Source: Sipunculus nudus (Eukaryota; Annelida; Sipuncula; Golfingiida; Sipunculidae). Taken from it: 64,000 nucleotides of DNA. Every line of letters starts with the position of its first letter. Position 1 is the first letter of the stretch. The notes under the pieces are model-generated. The model was not told where the DNA came from and did no database searches. It saw only the letters and a program-made list of their open reading frames with translations. The stretch is from assembly GCA_026874595.1 (NCBI GenBank), contig CM049311.1:13979676-14043675 (forward strand), given 5' to 3'. Positions 9,101 to 18,758 of the stretch are shown here, one piece after another. A program made the position numbers and the translations under genes.

Positions 9101-11803
9101 ATAAATAATGTCTGCGTCATGTTAACAGACAAATTCACCAAGGGTAAAATATAATATAAACATATCCTCTAGGTTGTTCCTGATTCCACGTCCGGGGTCT
9201 TTAAACTCGAACACAGCGGACATGAATAAAACTACGCGTGCTTGTTTAAAATGATTATTAAATATAATATTTTTTTCAGCTTCTGCTGAGGTCTCGATAC
9301 CTTCTTCCTTCACTGGAATTCTGAAGACGGGCCAGTACCAGTACTTTGCAACTTACTTCGGAGATGCCGCAGAACTCCGATTCAAGGTAGGTATTGTCTG
9401 TATACCTCTAATACTCTGCTACTCTATTTATTAAAGTCCCTAAATTCAGTTCCTAATTTTTTATTTGTTTCTTTCGCCATATTTTGTATGCGCTAGATCT
9501 CCAAAATGACTAATTTTCAAAAACTGAAATTTAGGCACAATATTGGACACAGATGGGCACCTAATATCTATTTTTGACCTTGACTGAATGTATTTCTCAG
9601 GGTAGCTCTAGTTGACCTAATGTCTACAGTATCTATACATTAAGTTGGTAAATGATAAAATTACTAATAATACTCAATGTTGTTAGTGCCCATGAGGTCA
9701 CATGATTGTTCCATGGATAGCATAATCTAACTTTTAAGTAACATTTGTTCATGAACATACTGTGGTAGCCCTTTTGTTCGCGACGGATTCTAATTCGCGA
9801 TTTTCGCGAAATGGAAATTATCTCGATCATAAATCCTTTGTGATTAGGAAGCCCAATAGTCGAAGTCAAGTCGAAAGGAAAATAAATTTGTCGTTCGCAT
9901 AAAAGAGATTGCTATCATATATTATATCAGATATCTCAAATCATCTGGCAATACAGAACGCAATAATTTCAACTCGTTCGAAGTTCACTTCTTTATCTCA
10001 GAAACCTGTTCAATTCTTACAATTTTGCGCACGCGTTATTAACTATAATTATTTATGAAATGATTGATTCACAGTGTGTAATTTATTTTATAATGCAAAC
10101 ACGAATAAAGAACCCTCGAGAAACAATGATATATTAGAAATCGCGAAATGTTAACCTCGCGAATATGAAGCCAACCAAGTATAGTTAAAGAAAACCACGA
10201 CACAAGTTTTACTTGTTTGTTTATACAACAGCTGAAGATGAAGAGCGGATCAGCTAAACTGATCATCTCATACACCATCCCCAACCCAAGCGAGGCTCTG
10301 TACGACTACCTGCTGGACGTGGACAGTACACAGACTGACGGCAAGGAAGTCTGGGTCCCGAAACCTAACAAGATCAAGATCAAGGTCAAGGCCAAGATCA
10401 AGGTAAAGAGACTTTTCAGTAGACATTTGTCATATCATTATACCATTCAATGATATAAAAAAGAAAAATGTAACATTTTTTATATTACAGTTTATTGTAG
10501 AAGTTAAGAAATAAAAACTTGACAGTTTATCGTTTACATATATTATTAATTCAATCCGTGGGCTTGCACCACTTATTATAGCTTCAAAAGTATAAAAACA
10601 AACTAACAAAAGCATTATTTTAAATCAGAAGAAAGCGTTTTTTTTTTATTATAATTATTATTTTTTTTTTTTTTTTTGCCCAAGGCTGGTTTATCTGCCT
10701 TTTCTGCACATGAGCCCGAAAATGGGTCTGTAGTTTATGGACCTTTCCCAATAAACTAATTGATTATCCAAATCAGAGATCGTTTCTGTTACAGGGAATA
10801 AGGCCTACAGGCCTTATGCGAACCTGTGGAATGTGATATACATCAGGTACAATGCTTCCATGACAACATGCTTGACCATCATTTGAAAAGTACTTGATTA
10901 ATTGTCAAGTACACGTGTTGCATGCACATGTACAATGCAAGTACCCAACATTGTTAACTCAAGTACAAGCACCAATTTTACAAACATCACTCCTTAAATA
11001 CTGGCTCCATGACAATAAGCTTGACTATCATTTGAAAAGTACTTGATTAATTGTCAAAAACATGTTTGACATGCAGATTAAAAATACAAGTACTAAACAT
11101 TTTAAACACAAGTACAAGCACCAATTTAACAAACCTCACTCCTTAAATACTGAGATTTATGTTCACAAATGAAAATGATTATAGGTGCCTAATAATCTTG
11201 TATATGAGAAAGTAATCGGAGATATATGACATGTAAAATTACAGGCAGATACTTCAAACCACTCTTGAGCTATGTACACAGATGTATTAAACTCAAAACA
11301 TTTGTAGGTGGCGCCACAGGTCTTGTATAGGACAAAGCTATCCGAGATGTATAAATATGACCTTATTATAGCTTATATGTCAAATCCCTCCCGGAAAACA
11401 AGCAGGGGTATACACTGTGCAAAAAATTATTGGAGGTGGCGCCACCAGTCTTGTACATGACAAAGCTAAACGATATGTAGAGATATGCACAATTTCATGA
11501 TTATATATCAAATCCCTCCTGAGAAATAAGCAGGGACATACACTATGCAAAATCATTGTAGGTGGCGACACCAGTCTTGACACCACATCTTAAAAATATG
11601 TATCTGAATATAATTAAAGCACATGATTTTTCAAAGAAAATCCATTTTCAATGTTGAATCTGTTTTTTTAGGTCTTCCTGGCTCTGGTGGGAACCGGAGT
11701 CGGAATGCCAAACGAGTACGATATGACGTCAGGCGCGAATACACACGTGGTCTTCTCCGTGACAGCGTTGTTGGCAGGTCTGATGGCCGCCATGTTTTCA
11801 TAA
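1382..11803 (+). CDS. Secreted/GPI-type VWA domain protein with lysozyme-like N-terminal domain (gene 1, 8 exons, 503 aa)
   Basis: Proposed CDS is join(1382..1627, 2432..2723, 3512..3720, 4962..5107, 5684..5892, 9280..9386, 10232..10402, 11672..11803). All junctions are GT-AG and keep one frame. Residues 1-20 form a signal peptide (MMWQKLAFALGVLGGLVYGQ). Residues ~44-179 look like a lysozyme/transglycosylase-fold domain: Glu62 in ALVETNDG, then GIWQV at 79-83. Residues ~181-367 are a VWA domain with a complete MIDAS: D193-x-S195-x-S197, T264 in GGTNT, D296 in LTDGQ. Residues 368-460 are a small module shared with gene 2. The C-terminus ends in VTALLAGLMAAMFS, which suggests a GPI anchor or membrane tail. 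VWA domains bind proteins or carbohydrates through a metal ion, so an extracellular adhesion or defence role is plausible but inferred. Its paralog faces it at 24533-18594. The ATG at 1382 has a second in-frame ATG directly after it at 1385. Confidence 0.85.
1883..1929. repeat. (GA)n microsatellite
   Basis: Uninterrupted GA dinucleotide repeat of about 23 units in intron 1 of VWA gene 1. Confidence 0.97.
2228..2243. repeat. poly(C) tract, 16 C
   Basis: Homopolymer in intron 1 of VWA gene 1. One of at least six C tracts of 14-17 bases in this window. Confidence 0.95.
2432..2723 (+). CDS. VWA gene 1, exon 2 (rest of lysozyme-like domain)
   Basis: The acceptor is AACTAG|GTGGATG, with no upstream phase carried. 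The exon encodes residues 83-179 plus one base: a helical, tryptophan-containing stretch with RKPLYSGLAARL and IPWSVDDQATFWKNDY. Aligned by eye, these fit the C-terminal lobe of lysozyme-like folds. The donor is AAGG|GTAGGC, phase 1. I find no paralogous exon on the minus strand near gene 2. Confidence 0.8.
3152..3167. repeat. poly(C) tract, 16 C
   Basis: Homopolymer in intron 2 of VWA gene 1, next to a short ACC repeat. Confidence 0.95.
3361..3456. repeat. 48-bp perfect tandem duplication
   Basis: A 48-bp unit beginning ACAAGAAAAG and ending GATGACGT occurs twice head to tail, ending ~55 bp before exon 3 of VWA gene 1. The copies look identical, so the duplication is recent. Confidence 0.9.
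3512..3720 (+). CDS. VWA gene 1, exon 3 (VWA domain, MIDAS DxSxS)
   Basis: The acceptor is CGTTGCAG|TGTGTGAC. The exon encodes residues 180-249, beginning VCDVPKADIAFVLDESGSIG, with the first MIDAS motif DESGS. It ends in KSK with donor AAG|GTAAGA. Length 209 nt, the same as exon 3 of gene 2. Confidence 0.92.
3721..4961 (+). other. VWA gene 1 intron 3
   Basis: No exon is seen. The stretch 4196-4345 (CAGGGGCGTAGCCAGG, GGGGGCCGAAATATTTG, AAGTCCCAAATCTGCGGATA) matches 29470-29735 and is a dispersed transposon-like repeat. The rest is AT-rich. Confidence 0.6.
4196..4345. repeat. Dispersed repeat (copy 1), GGGGCCGAAATATTTG family
   Basis: Shares GGGGCCGAAATATTTG(A/G)CAAAGGCAA, a TA-rich link, TGTGCAATG and AAGTCCCAAATCTGCGGATA with 29470-29735. 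The CAGGGGCGTAGCCAGG block is typical of transposon ends in animal genomes. Class not determined. Confidence 0.7.
4962..5107 (+). CDS. VWA gene 1, exon 4 (VWA domain, MIDAS Thr and Asp)
   Basis: The acceptor is GAAAAG|GTGAAGG. The exon encodes residues 250-297 plus two bases and contains the MIDAS threonine in YAQGGTNTHKAL and the aspartate in GIVLTDG. The donor is GGACA|GTGAGT. Length 146 nt, identical to gene 2. Confidence 0.9.
5684..5892 (+). CDS. VWA gene 1, exon 5 (end of VWA domain)
   Basis: The acceptor is ATTACAG|GTCTAAC. The exon completes Gln298 and runs through the last VWA strands (TTVFGVGVTSGINQQEL) to RRSCK. EPTCLHKFEL and RRSCK each carry a cysteine, which may pair. The donor is AAAG|GTACAT. 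Length 209 nt, as in gene 2. Confidence 0.92.
6125..6155. repeat. (TA)n microsatellite
   Basis: About 15 TA units followed by a short GA-rich stretch. Confidence 0.95.
7194..7436 (-). mobile_element. tRNA-derived SINE, copy 1
   Basis: Read on the minus strand the element starts with a tRNA-like head. An A-box-like TGGCTTAGGTGTAGAGC is followed ~35 bp later by a B-box-like GAGTTCGAATCTC. A conserved body follows (GGCGGTGGGATTTTTCACGG, CACTCACAAACGAGTG). Copies 2 and 3 lie at 7809-8050 and 30478-30710. The shared tRNA-related head argues for a SINE and not a functional tRNA. Confidence 0.75.
7809..8050 (-). mobile_element. tRNA-derived SINE, copy 2 (duplicated with its flanks)
   Basis: Almost identical to 7194-7436. 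It arose by the ~615-bp tandem duplication and not by a separate insertion, because the flanking minisatellite is duplicated too. Confidence 0.75.
9280..9386 (+). CDS. VWA gene 1, exon 6 (C-terminal module, first half)
   Basis: The acceptor is TTTTTTCAG|CTTCTGC. The exon encodes residues 368-403, with the conserved core LKTGQYQYFATYFGDAAELRFK, phase 0 at the end, donor AAG|GTAGGT. It is 107 nt, like gene 2 exon 6. The alternating hydrophobic pattern suggests beta strands. The domain type is not certain; a PPC-like beta module is possible. Confidence 0.88.
9387..10231 (+). other. VWA gene 1 intron 6, with TCGCGAA-type repeat
   Basis: No exon is seen. About 9770-9840 and 10100-10185 contain TTCGCGAAATGG, AATCGCGAAATGTTAACCTC and AATATGAAGCCAACCA. 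The same phrases recur at 28490-28550, 28795-28880, 40970-41060 and 43215-43310. This marks a dispersed, probably MITE-like repeat. Confidence 0.6.
10232..10402 (+). CDS. VWA gene 1, exon 7 (C-terminal module, second half)
   Basis: The acceptor is ACAACAG|CTGAAGATG. The exon encodes residues 404-460: a block almost identical to gene 2 (MKSGSAKLIISYTIPNPSEA, then LYDYLLDVDST) and a lysine-rich run (IKIKVKAKIK). The donor is AAG|GTAAAG, phase 0. It is 171 nt against 174 nt in gene 2. Confidence 0.88.
10660..11590. mobile_element. Pearl/HINE-like element in VWA gene 1 intron 7
   Basis: After a poly(T) run the segment carries TAAGGCCTACAGGCCTTATG, whose ends form a 7-bp stem, then CGAACCTGTGG. 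It ends in a tandem set of ~127-bp units starting at about 11307, 11435 and 11561 with GTAGGTGGCGCCAC. The same start phrase (GGCCTACATGCCTAATGCGAACCTGTG) and GGTGGCGCCACC units define the larger element at 33830-36560. Bivalve pearl and Helentron-associated elements have this layout (ends plus core tandem repeats), but the assignment is inference. Confidence 0.55.
11672..11803 (+). CDS. VWA gene 1, exon 8 (C-terminal hydrophobic tail, stop)
   Basis: The acceptor is TTTTTTTAG|GTCTTCC. The exon encodes VFLALVGTGVGMPNEYDMTS followed by a short polar linker and the hydrophobic end VTALLAGLMAAMFS, then TAA. A small-residue stretch (SGAN) before a hydrophobic terminus is typical of GPI-anchor signals. 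The matching gene 2 exon shares FLALVGT and the ALLAGL tail, which supports this last exon. Confidence 0.85.
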   Translation, partial: VFLALVGTGVGMPNEYDMTSGANTHVVFSVTALLAGLMAAMFS

Positions 11804-12717
11804 AATTATTAAGTGTGAATTTTGCTATTTCAATGGACACTTTAAAGATATGCTCGTAGGCGGCTAAGTGTGACTGTGAAGTAACTATTCTGAATTTCGT
11901 GAAAACAGATTTAAGATTTTTTCGTGTCATATAATCTTATTGATTATACATCTACATCATCATGAAGTTTCACTTAAATTGGTTCAGTTAATGCACGAGA
12001 ATAATGTGAATTTTGAAATTGCAACGTTCCTGGGTGGAAATTTATTTTACAATTATTAAACATCTGAAGTTCAGAGTAAAATTAAGGTTCTGACTGCATC
12101 ACTGTTTTTATTCGGAAATGGTTAATGTGATGCACAATTTAACGTGTCCCTCAATTTAAAAATAATCAAGTGAGTGATCATTTGATTATGTTTAAGATTT
12201 CGGTTGTAAAAGATTATATTTTCCCGGTTGATATGTTTGAAGTACTCATAAGTTCAGCGGCAACAAATATAATGTCACTTTTGGCATCTAAAACCTAATA
12301 TAAGTTCACACAATTTTTTATGCAATACCAAATACAGTTCTGTGCATCGTATTGTTTGCCATTAATTAAGAAATTCTCCACATTTTCAATGTAGGATTCA
12401 TTGCTATTTCATGCTGACCTGCAAACTATGCTTCAGCAGTATGATTTGTATTTGTTGTTTGTTGTGTTTTTATATACATTTCTGACGCGTGTAGTTCTAC
12501 ATCAAATCCTAAAGTGGCCGTTGGGAAATTGAGCTGTGCTGTGCCAGGTTTTACCGGATTGGCGGCATTCTGTCCGGGGTTCCTCGGCAAGTGCATTATA
12601 TTGGGGCTTTCCAGTGATGTACATTATTATTTTTTGTTGTAATTTTTTTCTACCTTTCTTTACTTATACATTATGTCATATTTACACATGTCTGTGTGAA
12701 ATCCTGTTCGTAATAAA
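11804..12717 (+). other. Probable 3' UTR of VWA gene 1
   Basis: AT-rich sequence with no supported exon runs from the stop codon to an AATAAA at 12712-12717, followed by a T/G-rich stretch. Gene 2 has AATAAACAAG at about the same distance from its stop, so the two 3' UTRs may be homologous. Confidence 0.5.
12712..12717 (+). terminator. Candidate polyadenylation signal, VWA gene 1
   Basis: AATAAA lies inside TAATAAACAAG, ~909 nt after the stop codon, with GTTTTGTG downstream. The same AATAAACAAG occurs downstream of gene 2. Confidence 0.45.
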
Positions 12718-13927
12718 CAAGCTTTGCTGCTGCAACTGTTTTGTGATTATTCGTCCTTATTTTAATGCATTCTTACACCCAATTCCTGGACTAGAATTGT
12801 TCACATTTTTTTCATCAAGTTAATAATGAAACCCAAGTGGGGTCCCACTTTCCCCTTCTAAAAAGATTTCTGGCCAACCATAACTAACTATTTCTTTAAA
12901 GCAAAGAGCGACAACACCTGTTACTGCTACAGGTAATAATTGGTATTGTTGAAATCTAAAAAAAACAATCGACGTTCTTAATGAAACTTTATCTTGTTTC
13001 ATATTTAATGAGCGTAAGTAGTGAATTTTGTTTTAGAATCCCTGTTGTTGCCGCCGTTATTTCCTGTGCCTCGTATGTCTTGGCTGTCAATCACAGAAGC
13101 CGTGGGAGACATGTTTTCATATGGCCATAAGTTCAATAAACATGCACCGAGATTAACAAATATACTGAGTTATATCGTACACTTTGTCGCACGCGATGGA
13201 TTTGAGATAAAGCTGAGTTTTGTTTGAAAGTACACAGATCTATTAAACGGTGAGTCTGGAATGTTTTAAGTGAGAACTTAAACCAGAGGAACCCAGACGA
13301 AAATGACGAAACTAAATAAGACCAAAATATTTGTTTCCACGTCCAAATAACTGCGACTTTCGATATTCCAGGTTCTGTCACTCGATAAACTCGATATCGG
13401 ATAATAGCACCGCTAGTCCACATGCGGCTTACCCTTTACGCAAGGGCGGACTAAGGGGGCATACCCTGTTTTGGACCTAAAATCTAAAACAAAAAAGTTT
13501 AAACCCGAAAAGCAGCGTCGGCGTTTGCAAATCGGGCTGTCTTCTTCAATATACTTAAGAAAGAAATGCACTGTATGAACGTTAGCAGCACTTCCGGCAC
13601 ACTTGATACCTATACTCCAATCCACGACCACTGTCCACTTAATTTTTCGTGATAACTTTTCTACAATACACTTAAGCTTACCTTTAATTAAATATTATTT
13701 GCGCCAGAGGCAAAACATACAAATGTGGCTATTATCTAACAGCAGAGTAATACTCTCCTGTGTATGGATTCCAGATTATTAATTCAGAAGGAAATTCTGA
13801 CTGAACAGATGTACGTTCTTGCGACATGTAAGTGACGACCTAAGATGATGAACTAAAACTATATCCACTTGATGATTCTCAGTGATGACGTCACAATGGT
13901 ATTTGTGCGTCACATGTTTACGTCACA

Positions 13928-13977
13928 CCATAGACATAGAAAGATCTTTCTATCTTTCATCTTTCTATGTCTATGGT
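13928..13977. repeat. Perfect inverted repeat (hairpin), 17-bp arms
   Basis: ACCATAGACATAGAAAG at 13928-13944 is the exact reverse complement of CTTTCTATGTCTATGGT at 13961-13977, with a 16-base spacer. It may be a small foldback element. Confidence 0.9.
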
Positions 13978-14088
13978 CACACATACATCCCTCATACACC
14001 CAGGAAAAACAGATATGGCCAAACTTTTTGCAGCCCTTTCTAGACGGGTCAACACCGTTCCAGCGTCGCAAAGTAAATATGCTTATTG

Positions 14089-14280
14089 CTTGCCGGAAAT
14101 CGAAGATTTCTGCTAGCATGTTGGCCAGTTGCGTATGTGTGTGTGTGTTGCTTGCCGGATATTTGAGATTTCTGCAAGCATGTAAGTCAGCTGCGTATGT
14201 CTGTTTGTTTGTTGCTGTCTGGAATCAGAGATTTCGGCAAGTATGTTGGTCAGCTGTGTATGTCTGTTTATCTATTTATT
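14089..14280. repeat. Three imperfect ~64-bp tandem units
   Basis: Each unit carries a version of GAGATTTCTGCAAGCATGT, then GTCAGCTGCGTATGT and a TGTTTG-rich end. The units sit inside a 170-codon plus-strand ORF that I regard as a by-product. Confidence 0.8.
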
Positions 14281-14899
14281 TGTCCGCACTCTACAGGCCA
14301 CACTTATATAGCAATTCCTTGCAAATTTCAGTATATATTCGTTCAAAATACGGGACATCACTAATGCATCTTCTCGTGTAGATGGAGGAGAAAAAGGCCC
14401 CTGATCGCGCAGCAGGGAGCCTGTTTGTGCAGACAAGCGTGATTCAGCCGGACACTCATTAGCACTAACAAAACTGATAATCCCCTTTTTGTTAGCTTAT
14501 TTACGCCATGAACTCTCATTTATTAATATGAACATTGAATAGATACGAGGTTACAATTTTTTCGTACCAGAATGATGAGGAATTTTTTAAAGGAAACTTG
14601 CAAAATTTGACGTTTATCAATGACTGAAAGACCCAGTGTACGTTTCACTTAAATCATCCTATAAGGCAGTTGATTCAAGATAAAATTCGAATGCAAACCA
14701 TGCCGAATGCAGCAATTTCTTATGTCTTTTCATGTTTCTGCAGTATGTGTAAACACAGAATTACAAATATGATAAATAATAAGTATCAGTAAGATCGGCA
14801 ATTAAAACATTACGTCCATGCATGGCCCACACTGCTGTCTTGAGTGAATGGACTGGTCAGACTGGACGCTAGGGGTCACCCGTTGTTTCCCTGCAGTTT

Positions 14900-17180
14900 T
14901 TCAAACAATTAGTCATTTACTGGCTCTACACACAAGAGTATCGGGATTAACGATATCCCGCATATAAGCCTTTTAGTCATAATGGGTCAAAAGTCAAGGT
15001 CAGGGCGATCAAGCCCCCTTAAAAATTGCTATTTTCTCCATATCTTTGTCAAGAATGATTAAAGACACATAAACTGTAGCTCGTTGTATTCCTCATTCAA
15101 TGGCCTTTCTTTCTGAGATAAATCTACCACATTCTGCGGTTACCATGGTTACGCATTTTTCTGGTAAATTTTTACCCTAGTTTTTGTAACTTTTCCCATT
15201 TCGAAAGTTAGAGAGGTCTAGTTTTAACACAATGCAGAGTTTAATTATTCCTGAATACAATTGACCTCCTACTTCAGAGTTAATTTCTTGCTATTTTTAC
15301 CTATAATATTATAACATTTATTGCCGTATCTGAAAATAAAATGAGTCACCATATTCTTGCGGAGACCTGGCCATATGCTGTCTTTACAATATTGACCTAA
15401 TTTTGGGTAAAGCTTGTAGAAGGTGAAAATATTTACATTTTTATACCTCTTTCCTACAATCGCTTTGAAACTGATACTGTCGGTGCATATCTATTATTCC
15501 ACGAGGCCTCTTTGTTGCTGCCAAGATCGGTCAAAGATCAAGGTCAAGTTTACGTGAAAAACTCATTTTTCTCTTTTCCTTCTAACTTGGTCGAATATTG
15601 TCGTATCAACATGAACACATAAACTGTACCGCATTTTATTCGCCTCTCCATTCCCCATAATATAAAAGAATGATCTGACCTTTTCCTAAATTTTATTTAC
15701 CTCCGTCCATCTATAAATCAATATAGCTGCATCAACATATTTTTTCCACTTCCTCAAGAGTAAGGGTTGTTTGATGATATCCACATGTTCACCAGTCTGT
15801 GATCCTATTTCAACTTCTGGCATGGGCTCGACCTATGGCCGTCTAGTTTGTTTGTCCCAACTCTACCGGTCACAATGTTGCAGCAGTCGCTTTCAAACTG
15901 ACACAGTTGTTTTACAATCAAAAGTCCTGGAAGCCTTATGATTTTGGTTAATATAGGTCAAGGACAGGGTCATCAAAAAACCTCATAATCTTGCTTACCT
16001 CATAATTTCGTCAAAATTTATGCTATCAACACAAACCATAGGTCATTTGGATTCTCTAAGCCTTTTCCATAAGCTGATATGGTCAGTTGTCATCTCAGAT
16101 TGTCAGTATTTCAGTATATCGTTTGTTCCTCTGTTGTTGTCAAATTTGGCACGAACTTTGGTCTGAAATATGGCATCTTAGAGGTCGGAATATTTTGGCA
16201 ATCGCTCTGAATGATTTAGAGTTGATAGAGTGCCCAAGGTTCTTAAAGCTTGTATTCTTTGATGCAAGTAGGTCAGTGATCAAAGTGAAGGTCATCGCAA
16301 AACTACATGAATTTTACTTCTTCATATCATGTCTTTAAAATTTATCATAGCCTCATAAACTGTGGCTCATTATATTTGCCATTCCATGGCCTTTCTTCTG
16401 ATATGTTGCTCTTACCATGGTTACTCATTTGTGGGGAAAAATTCATGTAATTAAAAAATATAGGGTCTAATTGTTCTGTGTCACTTTTAGAGCTAGAGAG
16501 GTCTAGTTTTCTTCTTCAGGGAGCGTTTGGTTAGTTAACTCGACTTTATACAAAATCCCGCCAAATCTCGTTATGAGATTTCAATTTTTTTCCTCTAGAG
16601 TCCACAATTCTTGTGCGATCGCTCTGAAAATTATACCGTTGGTAGACAATCTACTACAAGCCTTTCGTTTTTGTTTGGGATAGGTCAAAGATCAAGGTCT
16701 TTGATAACCCCAAATATTATTTTGCTCATACATTCGTGAAATATTGTTCCTATCTACGCAAACTATAGATCATTTTATTCGTTTATGTGTTCCTTATAAT
16801 GACGTCTGGTCACCTATCATTCAGGTTGTGTTAGTTTGTCAGTATGTCTGTTTGTTCATCTGCTGTCAACGTTTCCTTCCTGCTTGCTCATTGGTGTCAC
16901 ATATGTCATTCTGGAGTCCAGATTGTTTCAGCAATGCTTCTGAAAGGCATACTCTTAAAGGAAAACCAGGAAATATGTTCTGTCTGTCTGCCTATCTGTC
17001 CGTTCATCTGCAACTTTTCAGTATCAGCATAAGTACTTAAAAGTGTTATTTTTCTGCTCTACAAGAACATTGCTCATTCAAATGATTGTTTTCATTTGTT
17101 CCCCTGTCTCCCTGTCTCTCTGCCTGTATGTTATATTTTAAATTCCGGCAAGTGCTCGACCTATGGTCGTCTAGTTTCAT
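14900..17180. repeat. Two-copy ~1.3-kb repeat with GGTCAAGGTCA-type blocks
   Basis: GCTCGACCTATGGCCGTCTAG at ~15825 recurs at ~17152. ATGGCCTTTCTT...ACCATGGTTAC...GAGAGGTCTAGTTTT at ~15100-15220 recurs at ~16390-16510. Blocks such as GGTCAAAGATCAAGGTC appear near 15530, 15955, 16270 and 16690. This is a composite dispersed repeat, not a gene. Confidence 0.75.
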
Positions 17181-17737
17181 ACTCATTTAAATCACCAAAA
17201 ATCGCCATATTACCTCTTTTGATAAAAGCCAATTTGTAGAGGCAAACAATATATTTTTGAAACAAAATCGCGAAAAAATTAAGGCAAAGATTCTACATCC
17301 GCCCCTGTTACATTGCGTCTGACACCAATAAATACGATCTGCTATAGATTGCGTTTTTAAGATGTTCAAATTGAAGTCATATACTGTACATGCTTTAACT
17401 TATTAAGCACGTTTACGTCATTTCGTCCTCATCAAGATATAAGTTGATAGCGTCGGTCATTAATAGACCGCTCTGGCTCACTGGTCATTTGTATTGTCAG
17501 ATAAAATCGAGTTTGAATGGTTATGTGTTTTGGGGTTTCACAAGAGTCGTGTACTTTTCAGTCAAGCGCCATGTTAAAAAAATTCTGAGATTTCTAGGTT
17601 TCACCAGAGTTTGGTGAGTGAGTAACAACCATATGGCGGAATCTCCCCCAAATATGTTTCCTTTTAGGCAAAAGTATGTATCCCATTTTGTTTGACGTTA
17701 TAATTCAAAATAAGATACGGTATGGACTTCAATCTTG

Positions 17738-17743
17738 TTTATT
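17738..17743 (-). terminator. Candidate polyadenylation signal, VWA gene 2
   Basis: AATAAA on the minus strand, in AATAAACAAG, lies ~850 nt after the stop of gene 2. It mirrors the signal after gene 1. Confidence 0.4.
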
Positions 17744-17784
17744 GCAATGAGTATAAGGAGTATAAAAGGAAACAATACAGACCA

Positions 17785-18000
17785 AAAGTAAGCATAAATA
17801 TAAACTCGCAGTGATATTCGACAACTCTGATTAAGCTTAAAGTAAGCATAAATATAAATTTGCAGTGATATTCGACAACTCTGATTAAGCTTAAAGTAAG
17901 CATAAATATAAACTCGCAGTGATATTCGACAACTCTGATTAAGCTTAAAGTAAGCATAAATATAAACTCGCAGTGATTTTCGACAACTCTGATTAAGCTT
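17785..18000. repeat. 54-bp minisatellite, four units, in the gene 2 3' UTR
   Basis: Four head-to-tail units of exactly 54 bp (start points 17791, 17845, 17899 and 17953 by AGCATAAATA), nearly identical. Because 54 is a multiple of three, two spurious minus-strand ORFs of ~120 codons stay open through it. Confidence 0.95.
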
Positions 18001-18593
18001 ATAATAGCAGAAAACATCGTACATACAGTGAACATGATGCAGTAAGTCTTGTAGTTCCCCCAAAATTGACAGACTTTGGTTTTACACATCACATTTGCAC
18101 GACATCAAGTACTCTTTACTTTAATTGAAATGAGTGGTGACGCATGCATAACTGACATATTAGATACTGTCACCGTTTAGTCTACAAACATAAAAAAGTC
18201 TAGATTTACTGTGAAAATCAACTTCTGCAGCCGAGTACATATCACGGTAAATGGAATAGGTGTTAGTTTGAGCTCTTTTGCTCGGACTATATTGGAATTG
18301 TGAGCACCTTTAAATTAAATTCGTGATAAATCAGTGTCTAAGATAATTTGTAAAATTGATTCTAGTCAAATTCTACGAATGCCATCTAGATCATCGTTGC
18401 AATTTGACTCAATTAATACCATTCTTATTTCGAAAAAAAATACACCACTGTGTCACACGAAATTAATTTAATGCATGATCTATTAATCAATCGTATTTCT
18501 TAAGAACCTCTCTTACTGTTTAACCATTTTATGATGAGCTAAATTTGCACATCTATTTATAATGATATGAAAATTTAATCTCTTTCTTGAACT

Positions 18594-18758
18594 TTAGAAA
18601 AGCAACGAGGCCAGTAGACCCGCTAGTAACGCGGTCGCGGGATAGATCCCATCGACCCCTGAGCTCTCTTCTGGCTTACTGACCCCTGAACTCTCTTCTG
18701 ACGTCAGTCCGTAGGTGTTTGGGACGCCTTTTCTGGTTCCAACCAGCGCCAAGAAAAG
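18594..18758 (-). CDS. VWA gene 2, exon 8 equivalent (tail, stop)
   Basis: The acceptor is AACAG|CTTTTCTT. The exon encodes LFLALVGTRKGVPNTYGLTS, then a duplicated acidic segment (EESSGV twice), then ATALLAGLLASLLF and TAA. It is 33 nt longer than gene 1 exon 8 because of this insert, which lies where a GPI attachment site would be expected. Confidence 0.85.
   Translation of the reverse strand, partial: LFLALVGTRKGVPNTYGLTSEESSGVSKPEESSGVDGIYPATALLAGLLASLLF

Larger units (their letters stand above)
5893..9279 (+). other. VWA gene 1 intron 5
   Basis: A 3.4-kb intron with no coding exon. It contains an AT microsatellite (6125-6155), the 54-bp minisatellite with embedded SINE duplication (6750-8420), and unremarkable AT-rich sequence from 8460 to 9279. 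Confidence 0.7.
12718..17737. other. Region between the two convergent VWA genes, repeats only
   Basis: No supported gene. It holds a hairpin (13928-13977), three ~64-bp tandem units (14089-14280), and a two-copy ~1.3-kb repeat rich in GGTCAA(A)GATCAAGGTCA (14900-17180). ORFs up to 170 codons here follow the repeats and have no protein-like composition. Confidence 0.6.

Noticed and set aside
13869-14381. 170-codon plus-strand ORF
   Set aside because: Crosses a hairpin and three tandem units. Composition is cysteine- and leucine-rich without a domain or splice context.
17698-18092. Two overlapping ~120-codon minus-strand ORFs
   Set aside because: They stay open only because the 54-bp repeat unit is a multiple of three. 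They lie after the stop codon of VWA gene 2.
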